A DNA stretch of 64,000 bases from Pseudomonas fluorescens (lineage in GTDB: Bacteria > Pseudomonadota > Gammaproteobacteria > Pseudomonadales > Pseudomonadaceae), in contig NZ_CP012830.1 of NCBI RefSeq assembly GCF_001307155.1, forward strand, positions 6,198,501 to 6,262,500, read 5' to 3'. A model generated the notes under the pieces. That model saw nothing but the letters and a program-made list of their open reading frames with translations, searched no databases and had not been told where the DNA came from. Shown piece after piece: positions 9,269 to 17,056 of the stretch (position 1 is the first letter of the stretch; the number at the start of each line of letters is the position of its first letter). The position numbers and the translations under genes are program-made.

Positions 9269-10729
9269 ATGATGAAGCCAATCAGTGCAGCACGAGATGA
9301 GGCCGTCGCCGGCAGCGCACCACGAGTACCCTCGGTTCGCTGGGCCCTCGCCAGCCTTTCGTTATCCATGTTGCTGTCCTCGCTCGGCACCAGCATCGCC
9401 AACGTCGGCTTGCCGACGTTGGCGCAGGCGTTCAACGCCTCCTTCCAGGAGGTCCAGTGGATCGTCCTCGCTTACCTCCTCGCTATCACCACCCTGATCG
9501 TCAGCGTCGGACGCCTCGGCGATATCACTGGTCGTCGGCGGTTGCTACTGGCCGGCATTTTCTTGTTCACGCTGGCCTCGGCCTTGTGCAGCGTCGCGCC
9601 CACGCTCTGGCTGCTGATTGCCGCCCGGGCGCTGCAAGGCCTCGGCGCGGCCATCATGATGGCCCTGACCATAGCCTTTGTCGGCGAGACGGTTTCGAAG
9701 GCAAAGACCGGTAGCGCCATGGGCTTGCTCGGGACGATGTCTGCGATTGGCACCGCGCTGGGGCCGTCGCTCGGCGGCGTGCTGATCGCCGACCTCGGCT
9801 GGCAGGCGATCTTTCTGATTAGCGTACCGTTGGGCATCCTGACGTTTCTGCTTGCGCATCGTTACCTGCCCGCCGATCGCCAAGCGCCGAAGCCCGAGCG
9901 CGCCGGCTTCGATCCGTTGGGTACGTTGCTGCTGGCACTGACGCTTGCGGCGTATGCGCTGGCCATGACGATTGGGCACGGCAGTTTCGGTCCACTCAAT
10001 GTGGCCCTGCTGGTGGCGGCAACCTTCGGTGTCGGCCTCTTCGTGCTCGCCGAAGCGCGAGTTGCCTCACCGTTGATTCGATTGGCGATGTTCCGCGATC
10101 CGGTGCTGAGCGGGAGTCTCGCCATGAGTGCGCTTGTCTCGACGGTAATGATGGCGACGCTGGTGGTCGGGCCTTTTTATCTCTCGCATGGCCTCGGGCT
10201 TGACGCCGCTATTGTCGGGCTGGCCTTGTCGGTCGGGCCGATTTTCGCGGCGCTGACCGGGGTGCCCGCGGGTCGCCTTACCGACCGTTTTGGCGCACAA
10301 CGCATGACCGTCTTCGGACTCATCGCAGTGGCGACCGGTTGCTTCATGCTCTCGCTGATACCAGAGACGCTCGGGATCCTCGGCTACATCGCCCCGATGG
10401 TTGTCATCACCATTGGCTACGCGCTGTTCCAGACGGCCAACAACACCGCGGTCATGAGCGATATTCGCCCGGACCAGCGCGGCGTTGTCTCCGGCATGCT
10501 CAACCTGTCGCGGAATCTGGGGCTGATCACCGGTGCGTCCGCGTTGGGTGCGGTGTTCGTGCTTGCATCGGCAACAGCCGACATCACCACGGCGCGTCCC
10601 GAAGCCGTTGCCAGCGGTATGCGAATCACATTTGCCGTCGCCCTGGCGCTGATCGCCGCTGCGCTCGTCATCGCGCAGGGAAGCCGCGCGCTGACACCCC
10701 GCCCTTCTCTCCCCGCCGACGTCTCGTGA
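9269..10729 (+). CDS. DHA2-family MFS efflux transporter
   Basis: A 486-residue multi-spanning membrane protein with about 14 hydrophobic segments. It contains the MFS loop 2-3 signature in the form 'VGRLGDITGRRRLL' and the antiporter-type segment 'GLGAAIMMALTIAFVGETVSK'. The start is ATG 9269 (directly followed by a second ATG) with AAGGGAA just upstream; the longer open frame from 8948 is antisense to the LysR gene. It probably exports a toxic small molecule by proton antiport across the inner membrane. The divergent LysR at 8146-9129 is the likely regulator. No adaptor protein is encoded here, unlike the EmrAB-like set at 1.8-4.5 kb. Confidence 0.9.
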   Translation: MMKPISAARDEAVAGSAPRVPSVRWALASLSLSMLLSSLGTSIANVGLPTLAQAFNASFQEVQWIVLAYLLAITTLIVSVGRLGDITGRRRLLLAGIFLFTLASALCSVAPTLWLLIAARALQGLGAAIMMALTIAFVGETVSKAKTGSAMGLLGTMSAIGTALGPSLGGVLIADLGWQAIFLISVPLGILTFLLAHRYLPADRQAPKPERAGFDPLGTLLLALTLAAYALAMTIGHGSFGPLNVALLVAATFGVGLFVLAEARVASPLIRLAMFRDPVLSGSLAMSALVSTVMMATLVVGPFYLSHGLGLDAAIVGLALSVGPIFAALTGVPAGRLTDRFGAQRMTVFGLIAVATGCFMLSLIPETLGILGYIAPMVVITIGYALFQTANNTAVMSDIRPDQRGVVSGMLNLSRNLGLITGASALGAVFVLASATADITTARPEAVASGMRITFAVALALIAAALVIAQGSRALTPRPSLPADVS

Positions 10730-10778
10730 CGTAATAAAAATCTGCAATCTTTACGCTCCCCCTCGGCAGCTGCTACGG

Positions 10779-10814
10779 AGGTAGTCGATGGTCATGAGGT
10801 AGTCCGTGGTCATG
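10779..10814 (+). repeat. two tandem 18-base repeats
   Basis: AGGTAGTCGATGGTCATG (10779-10796) is followed directly by AGGTAGTCCGTGGTCATG (10797-10814), two mismatches. It lies in the 180-base gap between the MFS and CAP-domain genes. No function can be assigned. Confidence 0.75.
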
Positions 10815-10909
10815 ACGCGGAAAACAAAATCGGCTGCAGCCTAAAAAGGCATTGCGCTGGGTGGGGCTAATTCGCGCATCATGAGCGCAGTCAGCTCAAG
10901 GAGAGTTCC

Positions 10910-11761
10910 ATGCGCGTCCTGTCATCCGTTATGCGTCTTGCCACGTTGTCGCTGGGGCTGGTGTTCGCCGCCACTGCCGTGGCCACCGAAGAGTCGCAGC
11001 TGGTCGAGTCGATCAACACCTACCGCAGCCAGGTGCAGCGTTGCGCCAGCCTGGTGTCTCAAGAGCTGCCACCGCTCGCGGCCGATCCGCGCCTGATCCT
11101 GCCCGGCAACAATATCGGCGACCTGCAGCAGGCGCTGGCGCGTACGGCTTATCCGATGGTCAGCGTACAGGCGATCACCTTGTCCGGCCCGCGAGATGCG
11201 CCATCGGCCATGAAGGCTGTACGGGAGAGCTTCTGCCAGGTCGTGCTGGACCCGCAGTTCGTCGATATCGGCGTGAGCCATGAAGGAACTCTATGGCGCA
11301 TTGTGCTCGCGCGCCCACTGTTGGCCGGCCGCCTGGGCGACTGGCAGGCCGAGGGACAGAAGCTGCTCGAGATGATCAACAGCGCCCGCAAGCAAACGCG
11401 TCAGTGCGGCGCTCAGTCCTTTACCGCCACCCAACCGCTGGCCTGGAACGCCACGCTGGCGACAGCCGCCCAGGCGCACACCCAGTCCATGGCCAATCAC
11501 AACTTCTTCGACCACAAGGACCGCGATGGCCGCACACCGGGTGATCGGGCCGAACTGGCAGGCTACGCCGGCCAGCAGATTGGCGAGAACATTGCCGCCG
11601 GGCAAGACACCGTGCGCAAGGTGGTCGATGGCTGGCTGTCCAGCCCCGGTCACTGCGCCAACCTGATGAACCCGCAGTTCCGCGAGCTGGGCGCGGCGTA
11701 TGCGGTTGATCCGAAGAGCGATGCGGGAATTTACTGGACGGCGATGTTCGGTACGCCGTAA
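10910..11761 (+). CDS. secreted CAP (SCP/PR-1) domain protein
   Basis: A 283-residue exported protein. A signal peptide covers residues 1-25 (ends VFAATAVAT). An N-terminal half of unknown fold follows with several cysteines. The C-terminal CAP domain (about 150-283) shows the expected motifs: 'AAQAHTQSMANHNFFDH', 'GENIAAGQDT' and 'WLSSPGHCANLMNPQFREL'. Bacterial CAP proteins are periplasmic or secreted and their functions are mostly unsettled. The start has AGGAGAG upstream (caaggagagttcc). A clear paralog with the same N-terminal half begins at 63461 and runs off the window, so the two-part architecture is conserved within the strain. Confidence 0.88.
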   Translation: MRVLSSVMRLATLSLGLVFAATAVATEESQLVESINTYRSQVQRCASLVSQELPPLAADPRLILPGNNIGDLQQALARTAYPMVSVQAITLSGPRDAPSAMKAVRESFCQVVLDPQFVDIGVSHEGTLWRIVLARPLLAGRLGDWQAEGQKLLEMINSARKQTRQCGAQSFTATQPLAWNATLATAAQAHTQSMANHNFFDHKDRDGRTPGDRAELAGYAGQQIGENIAAGQDTVRKVVDGWLSSPGHCANLMNPQFRELGAAYAVDPKSDAGIYWTAMFGTP

Positions 11762-11905
11762 GTACTTTGGCGATCCGGCGATCGACCTATACTGTGTGGA
11801 TTACCACACTCGATGCGACGCGCATTCGTGTTCGATGGGCTGCGTGACGTGTCGAGCGGTCCGTTCACGCAGGCGCAGGCCTGCCTTCGTATGAAGGAGA
11901 ACATC

Positions 11906-12115
11906 ATGTCGCGTAAATACATCGATTGCCGTGAATTTCCAAGCGGAATCAAGTGCTCTGTCGCACTGTCCGCTGACTCCGAAAAAGAATTGCTGGATGC
12001 CGCCGCGCAGCATGCGGTCAGTGTTCACAAGCACGTCGATTCGCCAGAACTGCGCGCGCAACTGAAGACCATGTTTCACGATGGCACGCCGCCGCTAGAA
12101 GCCCGACGCGCTTGA
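11906..12115 (+). CDS. DUF1059-like small protein
   Basis: A 69-residue protein, MSRKYIDCREFPS..., of the DUF1059 type: conserved short N-terminal Y-x-D-C-R-E motif, then a region (LSADSEKELLDAAAQHAVSVH) like the C-terminal half of small metal-binding DUF1059 proteins, with a final 'LRAQLKTMFHDG' helix. Function unknown. The start is ATG 11906 with AAGGAGA five bases before it; the frame is open further upstream to 11813 without a better start. It stands alone, about 145 bases after the CAP gene, and is followed by a strong terminator at 12149-12176, so it is probably a monocistronic unit. Confidence 0.8.
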   Translation: MSRKYIDCREFPSGIKCSVALSADSEKELLDAAAQHAVSVHKHVDSPELRAQLKTMFHDGTPPLEARRA

Positions 12116-12148
12116 TGCACAAGGTTTGGCGGGGGATTCAGAGTCGCC

Positions 12149-12176
12149 TGCGGGGCTCATATTGATGAGCCCCGCA
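12149..12176. terminator. intrinsic terminator after the DUF1059 gene
   Basis: A perfect 12-base stem, TGCGGGGCTCAT / ATGAGCCCCGCA, with loop ATTG, followed by GTTTTAA on the plus strand. It begins 34 bases after the stop codon at 12115. Confidence 0.85.
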
Positions 12177-12318
12177 GTTTTAACGCGTCTATCGAAGCCT
12201 GTCGCCCGCCTCGCTCAACCCACTCAACTACAGGTTCTGTCGTGGCGACCAGTGATCCCCTTCGAGCCGTCATTCCAGCGACTATGATGAGGGGGCAACA
12301 CCACCGAGGAGTTGAACG

Positions 12319-12999
12319 ATGTCGCTGACTCTTTACTACCATCCGCTGTCGTCGTACTGCCACAAAGTGCTGATCGCGCTTTACGAAAACGCTACCGAAT
12401 TCGAAAAGCGGATCATCGACCTGACAGACGATGCAGACCGCGCGGAGCTTCAAGCCCTCTGGCCACTGGTCAAGTTCCCGGTCATCAGTGATCACCTGCG
12501 CCAGCGCGCCCTGCCAGAGGCCACGATCATCATCGAGTACCTGGATCACCACTATCCGGGTGAGCAACGGTTGATTCCGAACGATTGGGAAACCGCGCTG
12601 GAGGTGCGTCTGTGGGACCGCTTTTTCGACAACTATGTGCAGGGGCCGCTGCAACAGATTGTCAGTGATCGACTGAACAGCACCAACGCTGATTTGAGCA
12701 AACAACGGTCCATGCTGGAGACAGCCTACGCCATGCTCGACCATCGAATGGCGTCGCGAATCTGGATGGCCGGCCAGGACTTCAGCCTGGCCGATTGCGC
12801 CGCAACCCCGGCGCTTTTCTATGCCAGCACGCTGGTGCCGTTCCCGAGCGAATTCAAGCACTTGAGTGCCTATTTCGACCGGTTGACACGCAGACCCTCC
12901 GTGCAGCGAGTCATCGACGAAGCCCGACCTTACTTTTCGCTCTACCCGTTTGCGGACGCCATCCCCCAACGGTTTCTCCAGGCACCGGGCATCACTTGA
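12319..12999 (+). CDS. glutathione S-transferase family protein
   Basis: A 226-residue soluble protein with a thioredoxin-like N-terminal domain (LTLYYHPLSSYCHKVLIALY; Ser and Cys near residues 10-13 as possible catalytic positions; 'PVISD' with the cis-Pro) and an all-helical C-terminal domain containing 'DFSLADCAATPALFYAS', the conserved GST N-capping motif region. GSTs conjugate glutathione to electrophiles or reduce peroxides in the cytoplasm. The start ATG 12319 has GAGGAG eight bases upstream. It is downstream of the DUF1059 terminator and upstream of the candidate small RNA, so it is likely a single-gene unit. Confidence 0.9.
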   Translation: MSLTLYYHPLSSYCHKVLIALYENATEFEKRIIDLTDDADRAELQALWPLVKFPVISDHLRQRALPEATIIIEYLDHHYPGEQRLIPNDWETALEVRLWDRFFDNYVQGPLQQIVSDRLNSTNADLSKQRSMLETAYAMLDHRMASRIWMAGQDFSLADCAATPALFYASTLVPFPSEFKHLSAYFDRLTRRPSVQRVIDEARPYFSLYPFADAIPQRFLQAPGIT

Positions 13000-13039
13000 G
13001 GAGCGGATACAAGCCCCCGCGACACTCGACTAACGGTAC

Positions 13040-13068
13040 TTGAGCCCACGCACCCACCTTCCTAGGAT
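13040..13068 (+). promoter_or_regulatory. sigma-70-like promoter before the candidate sRNA
   Basis: TTGAGC at 13040-13045 (4 of 6 matches to TTGACA) and TAGGAT at 13063-13068 (4 of 6 to TATAAT), separated by exactly 17 bases. The expected start site, seven or eight bases on, coincides with the base of the 10-base-pair stem at 13076. Confidence 0.5.
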
Positions 13069-13074
13069 AGTTTT

Positions 13075-13214
13075 GCGCAACTGTTAAATGCTCCAACAGT
13101 TGCGTAGGTGGTGAGTGATCTGAACCCCTACCAAGCTCACCACTTGCTTCACGTGCATCTTGAGCCTCTGGGCTCTACTTCCTCCCCATCAAAGAGCTTT
13201 GAGGCTCTTTTTTT
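13075..13214 (+). ncRNA. candidate intergenic small RNA, about 140 nt
   Basis: No open frame fits here, but the stretch reads as a compact structured RNA. In order: a perfect 10-bp stem at the 5' end (CGCAACTGTT 13076-13085 with AACAGTTGCG 13095-13104); a second helix, GTGGTGAG 13108-13115 with CTCACCAC 13136-13143; a small hairpin GAGCC-TCTG-GGCTC 13162-13175; an unpaired pyrimidine stretch CTTCCTCCCCATC; and a terminator hairpin with a long T run (13191-13214). A well-spaced promoter precedes it. The C-rich single strand before a U-tailed terminator is typical of Hfq-binding regulatory RNAs. I cannot name it. The alternative is a long 3' UTR of the GST gene. Confidence 0.5.
13191..13214 (+). 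terminator. intrinsic terminator of the candidate sRNA
   Basis: AAAGAGC (13191-13197), loop TTTGAG, GCTCTTT (13204-13210), followed by TTTT. A classical rho-independent terminator pointing rightward. Confidence 0.8.
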
Positions 13215-13306
13215 GTCTGAAAAACCCCAGAAACCATTACGCAACTTGTAGCAGCTGGCGAAGTCGAGCGGCCGAGCGGTTACTCAGCGTCAATCGCGGT
13301 GCCGGG

Positions 13307-13762
13307 TCAATCCTTTTGGGGGCGTGCCGGGTTGTCCTGACGATAGGTATGCTGGGGATTGATGACCAATTGCCTGACCTGACTGTCCAACTCTTTGCTG
13401 TGATAGAGGTCCAGGCATTTGAGCAGTTCAAAGCGAACGCCTTGACGCTCTGACTCGACCAGTGGGTTGTGATAATCACGAGCCAGAAACTGGTCAATCA
13501 GAGGTCTACCGGCTTGAGGTGCTTGCTCCAGATCGAAATAGGTCCAGTCCATAAGCGCACTGGCACTGCTTCCGGCATCCTGGGCGGCTTTAGGTTCGCT
13601 CTTGTAGGCGGTAGCGATGCAATCTGCCAGTACCATATCCTTGTAGTTTTGCGCGTAGGTACGTTCGCCTGCCTGTGGAGAGTGTTTCGGGGCATCCTTG
13701 GACCAACTATTGGAAGGTGCGGCTGCCCAAGCCAGTACCAAGACCGCAGTTAAATATTTCAT
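13307..13762 (-). CDS. T6SS amidase-immunity protein of the Tai4 type, without a partner
   Basis: A 151-residue exported protein: signal peptide at 1-22 (MKYLTAVLVLAWAAAPSNSWS), then a mature domain with the pattern I associate with Tai4, the periplasmic inhibitor of the T6SS peptidoglycan amidase Tae4 ('YAQNYKDMVLADCIATAYK', 'LMDWTYFDLEQ', 'FLARDYHNPLVESE', 'LLKCLDLYHSKELD' and a 'NPQHTYRQDNP' tail). Paired cysteines are kept. Tai4 normally lies immediately downstream of tae4. Here the upstream 240 bases (13763-14004) hold no NlpC/P60-type gene, and no other T6SS gene is in the window, so it looks like an orphan immunity gene. Family assignment is from remembered patterns. Confidence 0.72.
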   Translation of the reverse strand: MKYLTAVLVLAWAAAPSNSWSKDAPKHSPQAGERTYAQNYKDMVLADCIATAYKSEPKAAQDAGSSASALMDWTYFDLEQAPQAGRPLIDQFLARDYHNPLVESERQGVRFELLKCLDLYHSKELDSQVRQLVINPQHTYRQDNPARPQKD

Positions 13763-14004
13763 CAGGACAATCTCCAGAAGCTTGCGCGGTCGGTTTGATA
13801 GTTCACACCTGGCCCATTGAAATAGCAGTGGTCATAACACATTCTGCCGTCAAACAATCAGGACCTCATACTTCGGCCCTTGGCGTTACGACCACCGGGG
13901 GAAACTGAACGGTGTACATCTGAGTAGGTAGCCATAGCCCGAAACCATGTCCTGGCTTTGCAGGGCTGGGTAGATGACTTGGCCGGATGCATACGAACAA
14001 ACGC

Positions 14005-14049
14005 CAGAAACGATAAAGCCCGGCACGAGTCCGGGCTTTATCGTTTCTG
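14005..14049. terminator. long perfect inverted repeat, probable terminator
   Basis: A perfect 19-base inverted repeat: CAGAAACGATAAAGCCCGG (14005-14023), loop CACGAGT, and its complement at 14031-14049. The core AAAGCCCGG/CCGGGCTTT is a typical terminator. On the minus strand it is followed by GCGTTTGTTCG and would act as a second terminator for mqo. Confidence 0.75.
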
Positions 14050-14062
14050 ATCGGTCCAGCAA

Positions 14063-14095
14063 CAAGCCCCGCCAAACAGTGTGTGGCGGGGCTTG
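14063..14095 (-). terminator. terminator directly after mqo
   Basis: CAAGCCCCGCCA (14063-14074), loop of nine bases, TGGCGGGGCTTG (14084-14095): a perfect 12-base stem starting four bases after the mqo stop codon on the minus strand. It is followed at 14049 by a second, longer hairpin. Confidence 0.8.
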
Positions 14096-14098
14096 GTC

Positions 14099-15748
14099 TT
14101 ACAGGGCCATATCAGTCGCTGGATTGCTTTCTTTCTGTGGTTGCGCTGGAGCTGGAGCGGCTGGTTGCGCGGCCGCTGCCTTGCCAATCACAGGCGGTGT
14201 GGCAAGTTGCAGAATTTGGCTGGTGTACGTCCATTCCTGGTAAACACGCTCAGGACTGTCGTTCAGCTTGGTGCCGTAGCTCGGGATGATCTGGTGCAGC
14301 TTTTCTTGCCAGGCCGGGGTCGCGACCTTGTCCTTGAAGATCTTCTCAAGCACGCCCAGCATGATCGGAGCCGCGGTGGACGCACCTGGCGATGCACCCA
14401 GCAGACCGGCAATGCTGCCGTCCTGGGAGCTGACAAGCTCGGTGCCCAGTTTCAGGATGCCGCCCTTCTCTTCATCACGCTTGATGATCTGAACGCGCTG
14501 ACCGGCTTGCCACAGGCGCCAGTCTTCCTTCTTGGCATTCGGGAAGTATTCCTTCAGGGCATTCATGCGGTCGTCGTCCGACAGCATCAGCTGGCCGGCC
14601 AGGTATTCAACCAGTGGGTACTGCTCGATGCCCACCTTGGTCATCGGCCAGAAGTTGTGCGTGGTGGTGCTGGTCAGCAGGTCGAAGTAAGAGCCTTCTT
14701 TCAGGAACTTCGTGGAGAAGGTCGCGAATGGGCCAAACAGAATCACGCGCTTGCCATCCAGCACGCGGGTATCCAGGTGCGGAACCGACATCGGCGGTGC
14801 GCCAACCGACGCCTTGCCGTAGGCCTTCGCCATGTGCTGTTCAGCGATTGCCGGGTTATCGGTCACCAGGAACGAGCCGCCGACCGGGAAGCCTGCATAC
14901 TCTTGAGCCTCAGGGATGCCCGACTTCTGCAGCAGATGCAGTGCACCGCCGCCCGCGCCGATGAACACGAATTTGGCGTCGGTCTGGGTTTCGGAACCGT
15001 CTTTCAGGTTCTTGTAGGAAACGCGCCAGCTGCCATCTTCATTGCGCTTGATGTCTTCCACTTCGCTCGAAAGCTTTAGCGCGAAGTTCGGCTTGGTTTG
15101 CAGATAGCCGACGAACTGGCGGGTAATCTCGCCGAAGTTCACGTCGGTACCAATCGGAGTCCAGGTTGCTGCGACCTTTTGATTCGGGTCACGGCCTTCC
15201 ATCATCAGCGGAACCCATTTCTTGATCTGCTCCGGGTCTTCCGAGTACTGCATGCCGGCAAACAGCGGGCTCGCCTGCAGGGCTTCGTAGCGTTTCTTCA
15301 AGAACTTGATGTTGTCATCGCCCCACACAAAGCTCATGTGCGGAGTGGAGTTGATGAACGAATGGGGATTCTTCAACACGCCATTCTTGACCTGCCAGGC
15401 CCAGAATTGACGCGTGATCTGGAAGCCTTCGTTGATTTCAACGGCCTTGGGGATCTCGACCTTGCCATTCTTGTCTTCTGGCGTGTAGTTCAGCTCAGCC
15501 AGAGCAGAGTGACCGGTGCCGGCGTTGTTCCAGCCGTTCGAGCTTTCCTCGGCGACGCCATCGAGACGTTCAACCATCTCCATGGACATGCCAGGCTCAA
15601 GCTCATTGAGATAAACGCCCAAGGTCGAACTCATGATGCCGCCGCCGATGAGGAGCACATCGACTTTCTTTGTTTCAGCTGCGTGCAAAGGCATGAGGAC
15701 CATCGACATGGCCAGGCCGAGTAGCCCTGTGTTGACTTTTTTTAACAT
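14099..15748 (-). CDS. mqo: malate:quinone oxidoreductase
   Basis: A 549-residue FAD-dependent enzyme that oxidises malate to oxaloacetate and passes electrons to quinone at the inner membrane. After a hydrophobic N-terminal segment (about residues 5-23) comes the dinucleotide-binding motif 'VDVLLIGGGIMSSTLGVYL'; 'SSNGWNNAGTGHSALAELNY' and 'FVFIGAGGGALHLLQKSGI' are highly characteristic of Mqo. The C-terminal 25 residues are Ala/Pro/Gln-rich and beyond the usual catalytic fold. Pseudomonads often carry more than one mqo; this one stands alone, with two terminators after it and a 315-base upstream gap. Confidence 0.96.
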   Translation of the reverse strand: MLKKVNTGLLGLAMSMVLMPLHAAETKKVDVLLIGGGIMSSTLGVYLNELEPGMSMEMVERLDGVAEESSNGWNNAGTGHSALAELNYTPEDKNGKVEIPKAVEINEGFQITRQFWAWQVKNGVLKNPHSFINSTPHMSFVWGDDNIKFLKKRYEALQASPLFAGMQYSEDPEQIKKWVPLMMEGRDPNQKVAATWTPIGTDVNFGEITRQFVGYLQTKPNFALKLSSEVEDIKRNEDGSWRVSYKNLKDGSETQTDAKFVFIGAGGGALHLLQKSGIPEAQEYAGFPVGGSFLVTDNPAIAEQHMAKAYGKASVGAPPMSVPHLDTRVLDGKRVILFGPFATFSTKFLKEGSYFDLLTSTTTHNFWPMTKVGIEQYPLVEYLAGQLMLSDDDRMNALKEYFPNAKKEDWRLWQAGQRVQIIKRDEEKGGILKLGTELVSSQDGSIAGLLGASPGASTAAPIMLGVLEKIFKDKVATPAWQEKLHQIIPSYGTKLNDSPERVYQEWTYTSQILQLATPPVIGKAAAAQPAAPAPAQPQKESNPATDMAL

Positions 15749-16063
15749 TCAGTAATACCTAGGATAGAACGCCATCCACCTACCACTCTTGATCATGAGC
15801 TGCCCGGGCTCACCGCATGCAATGCCGCATGCCGTCGAACCCTGTACTCAGAAAGACTGATGGGTAGACATATAAGACCGACAGACACCATCGGTCTCAC
15901 GTTTAGGCCCCTCCCGCGCTGACTTTTTATTAGTCATTGGCTTCAGCTACTCGGGTGACACTAATTCTGTTTTTAAAATATCGGACGCAGAAATGAACAG
16001 ACGTGCGTCCAGAGCGCGGCATTCTACCTCAGTGTGCCGAATCGACGAAGACGCAAAAATTTC
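15749..16063. other. gap upstream of mqo
   Basis: A 315-base non-coding stretch between mqo and the LysR gene ending at 16064 (both on the minus strand). It must hold the mqo promoter and perhaps the end of the LysR transcript. I see no hairpin or operator that I can assign with confidence. Confidence 0.5.
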
Positions 16064-16951
16064 TCATTCTTCGACGAGTGCTGCACAAAGGGCCTCGCGC
16101 AGCACCTGTTCCAAAATGGCAAAAAAACACTTGATGTGGGCCTGTTTCAACGCTTGAGGCCGGGTCACCAGATAGACCTCCATATCCGGCAGCTGGATAT
16201 CCGGAAACACGGCTATCAGGTCCTTTGCCAAAATACGCGGCAGCACCGCGACGCCCATCCCTCGCCTTACCGCTTCGATCTGTGCGGCGAACGAATTCAC
16301 TCTGATCTGCGCACGTTCCAGCCCCGCGGCCCGTGCCGCACGCATTTGCGGCAACATGTCCAGCGGCGGGAGCAAGGCAATATTCACCGCGGTGACTGGA
16401 GTCACGGCTGGAAAACGCTGCAGATAGGCCGCATCAGCGAAGACGCCATAAGCGAGCTTGCCCATGGGTCGATAAACCAGTGATGGCTCGCCCAGGTGCG
16501 CTGTGCGGATAGCGATATCCGCTACGCCGCGGACGATCTTGTGAAAGTCGGCGGTGACCAGCAATTCCACCGAGCAACGCGGATGCAAAGACGTAAAGCG
16601 ATGCGCGGCCTCCAGCACACAAGACGAAAATCCTTCGCCGACACTGACCAGGACACTGCCGCAAAGCTCCGTTGGTAATACGGACGCGCCGGCAGCGGCC
16701 TGACGCCTCAAGCCCTCCTCCGCGGCCAGGGCAACTTCAACCAGGGATTGGCCCCGCGAGGTCAGCCAGCAGCCTTCAACGCCACGCTCGACAAGTGGCT
16801 CGCCGAGTGAACCCTCAAGCTGAGTGATCCGTCGGGACACTGTAGACGCCGCGATGCCCAACAATTGGCCGGCCTGAAGAAAGCTGCCACGTCGCGAGAC
16901 CGCCAATAACAGACGCAGATCGTCCCAATTCGCTTCTGAACTCATGTACAT
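16064..16951 (-). CDS. LysR-type regulator, divergent from a DFR-like reductase
   Basis: A 295-residue LTTR. The start is taken at ATG 16951 (MYMSSEANWDDLRLLLAVS); ATG 16945 is equally possible and the frame is open to 17017. The helix-turn-helix reads 'SFLQAGQLLGIAASTVSRRITQLE', the subgroup style whose targets are often adjacent reductases or transporters. It is divergent from the NAD-dependent reductase gene at 17057, with about 105 bases between, and probably regulates it. The C-terminal effector domain contains a Cys-rich start (SCVLEAAHRF), but no ligand can be inferred. Confidence 0.88.
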   Translation of the reverse strand: MYMSSEANWDDLRLLLAVSRRGSFLQAGQLLGIAASTVSRRITQLEGSLGEPLVERGVEGCWLTSRGQSLVEVALAAEEGLRRQAAAGASVLPTELCGSVLVSVGEGFSSCVLEAAHRFTSLHPRCSVELLVTADFHKIVRGVADIAIRTAHLGEPSLVYRPMGKLAYGVFADAAYLQRFPAVTPVTAVNIALLPPLDMLPQMRAARAAGLERAQIRVNSFAAQIEAVRRGMGVAVLPRILAKDLIAVFPDIQLPDMEVYLVTRPQALKQAHIKCFFAILEQVLREALCAALVEE

Positions 16952-17056
16952 GCCCGCCGCTTTGCAAATGTGCAAAACCATTATGCAGCAGTCGCTGTTT
17001 TTCGGGAGTGACAGCAACGGTATATCTACCTGCTTTAGTCAATGTAGGGATGAAAC

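Noticed and set aside
14081..15079. 332-residue plus-strand open frame opposite mqo
   Set aside because: Shadow of mqo, whose identity is certain.
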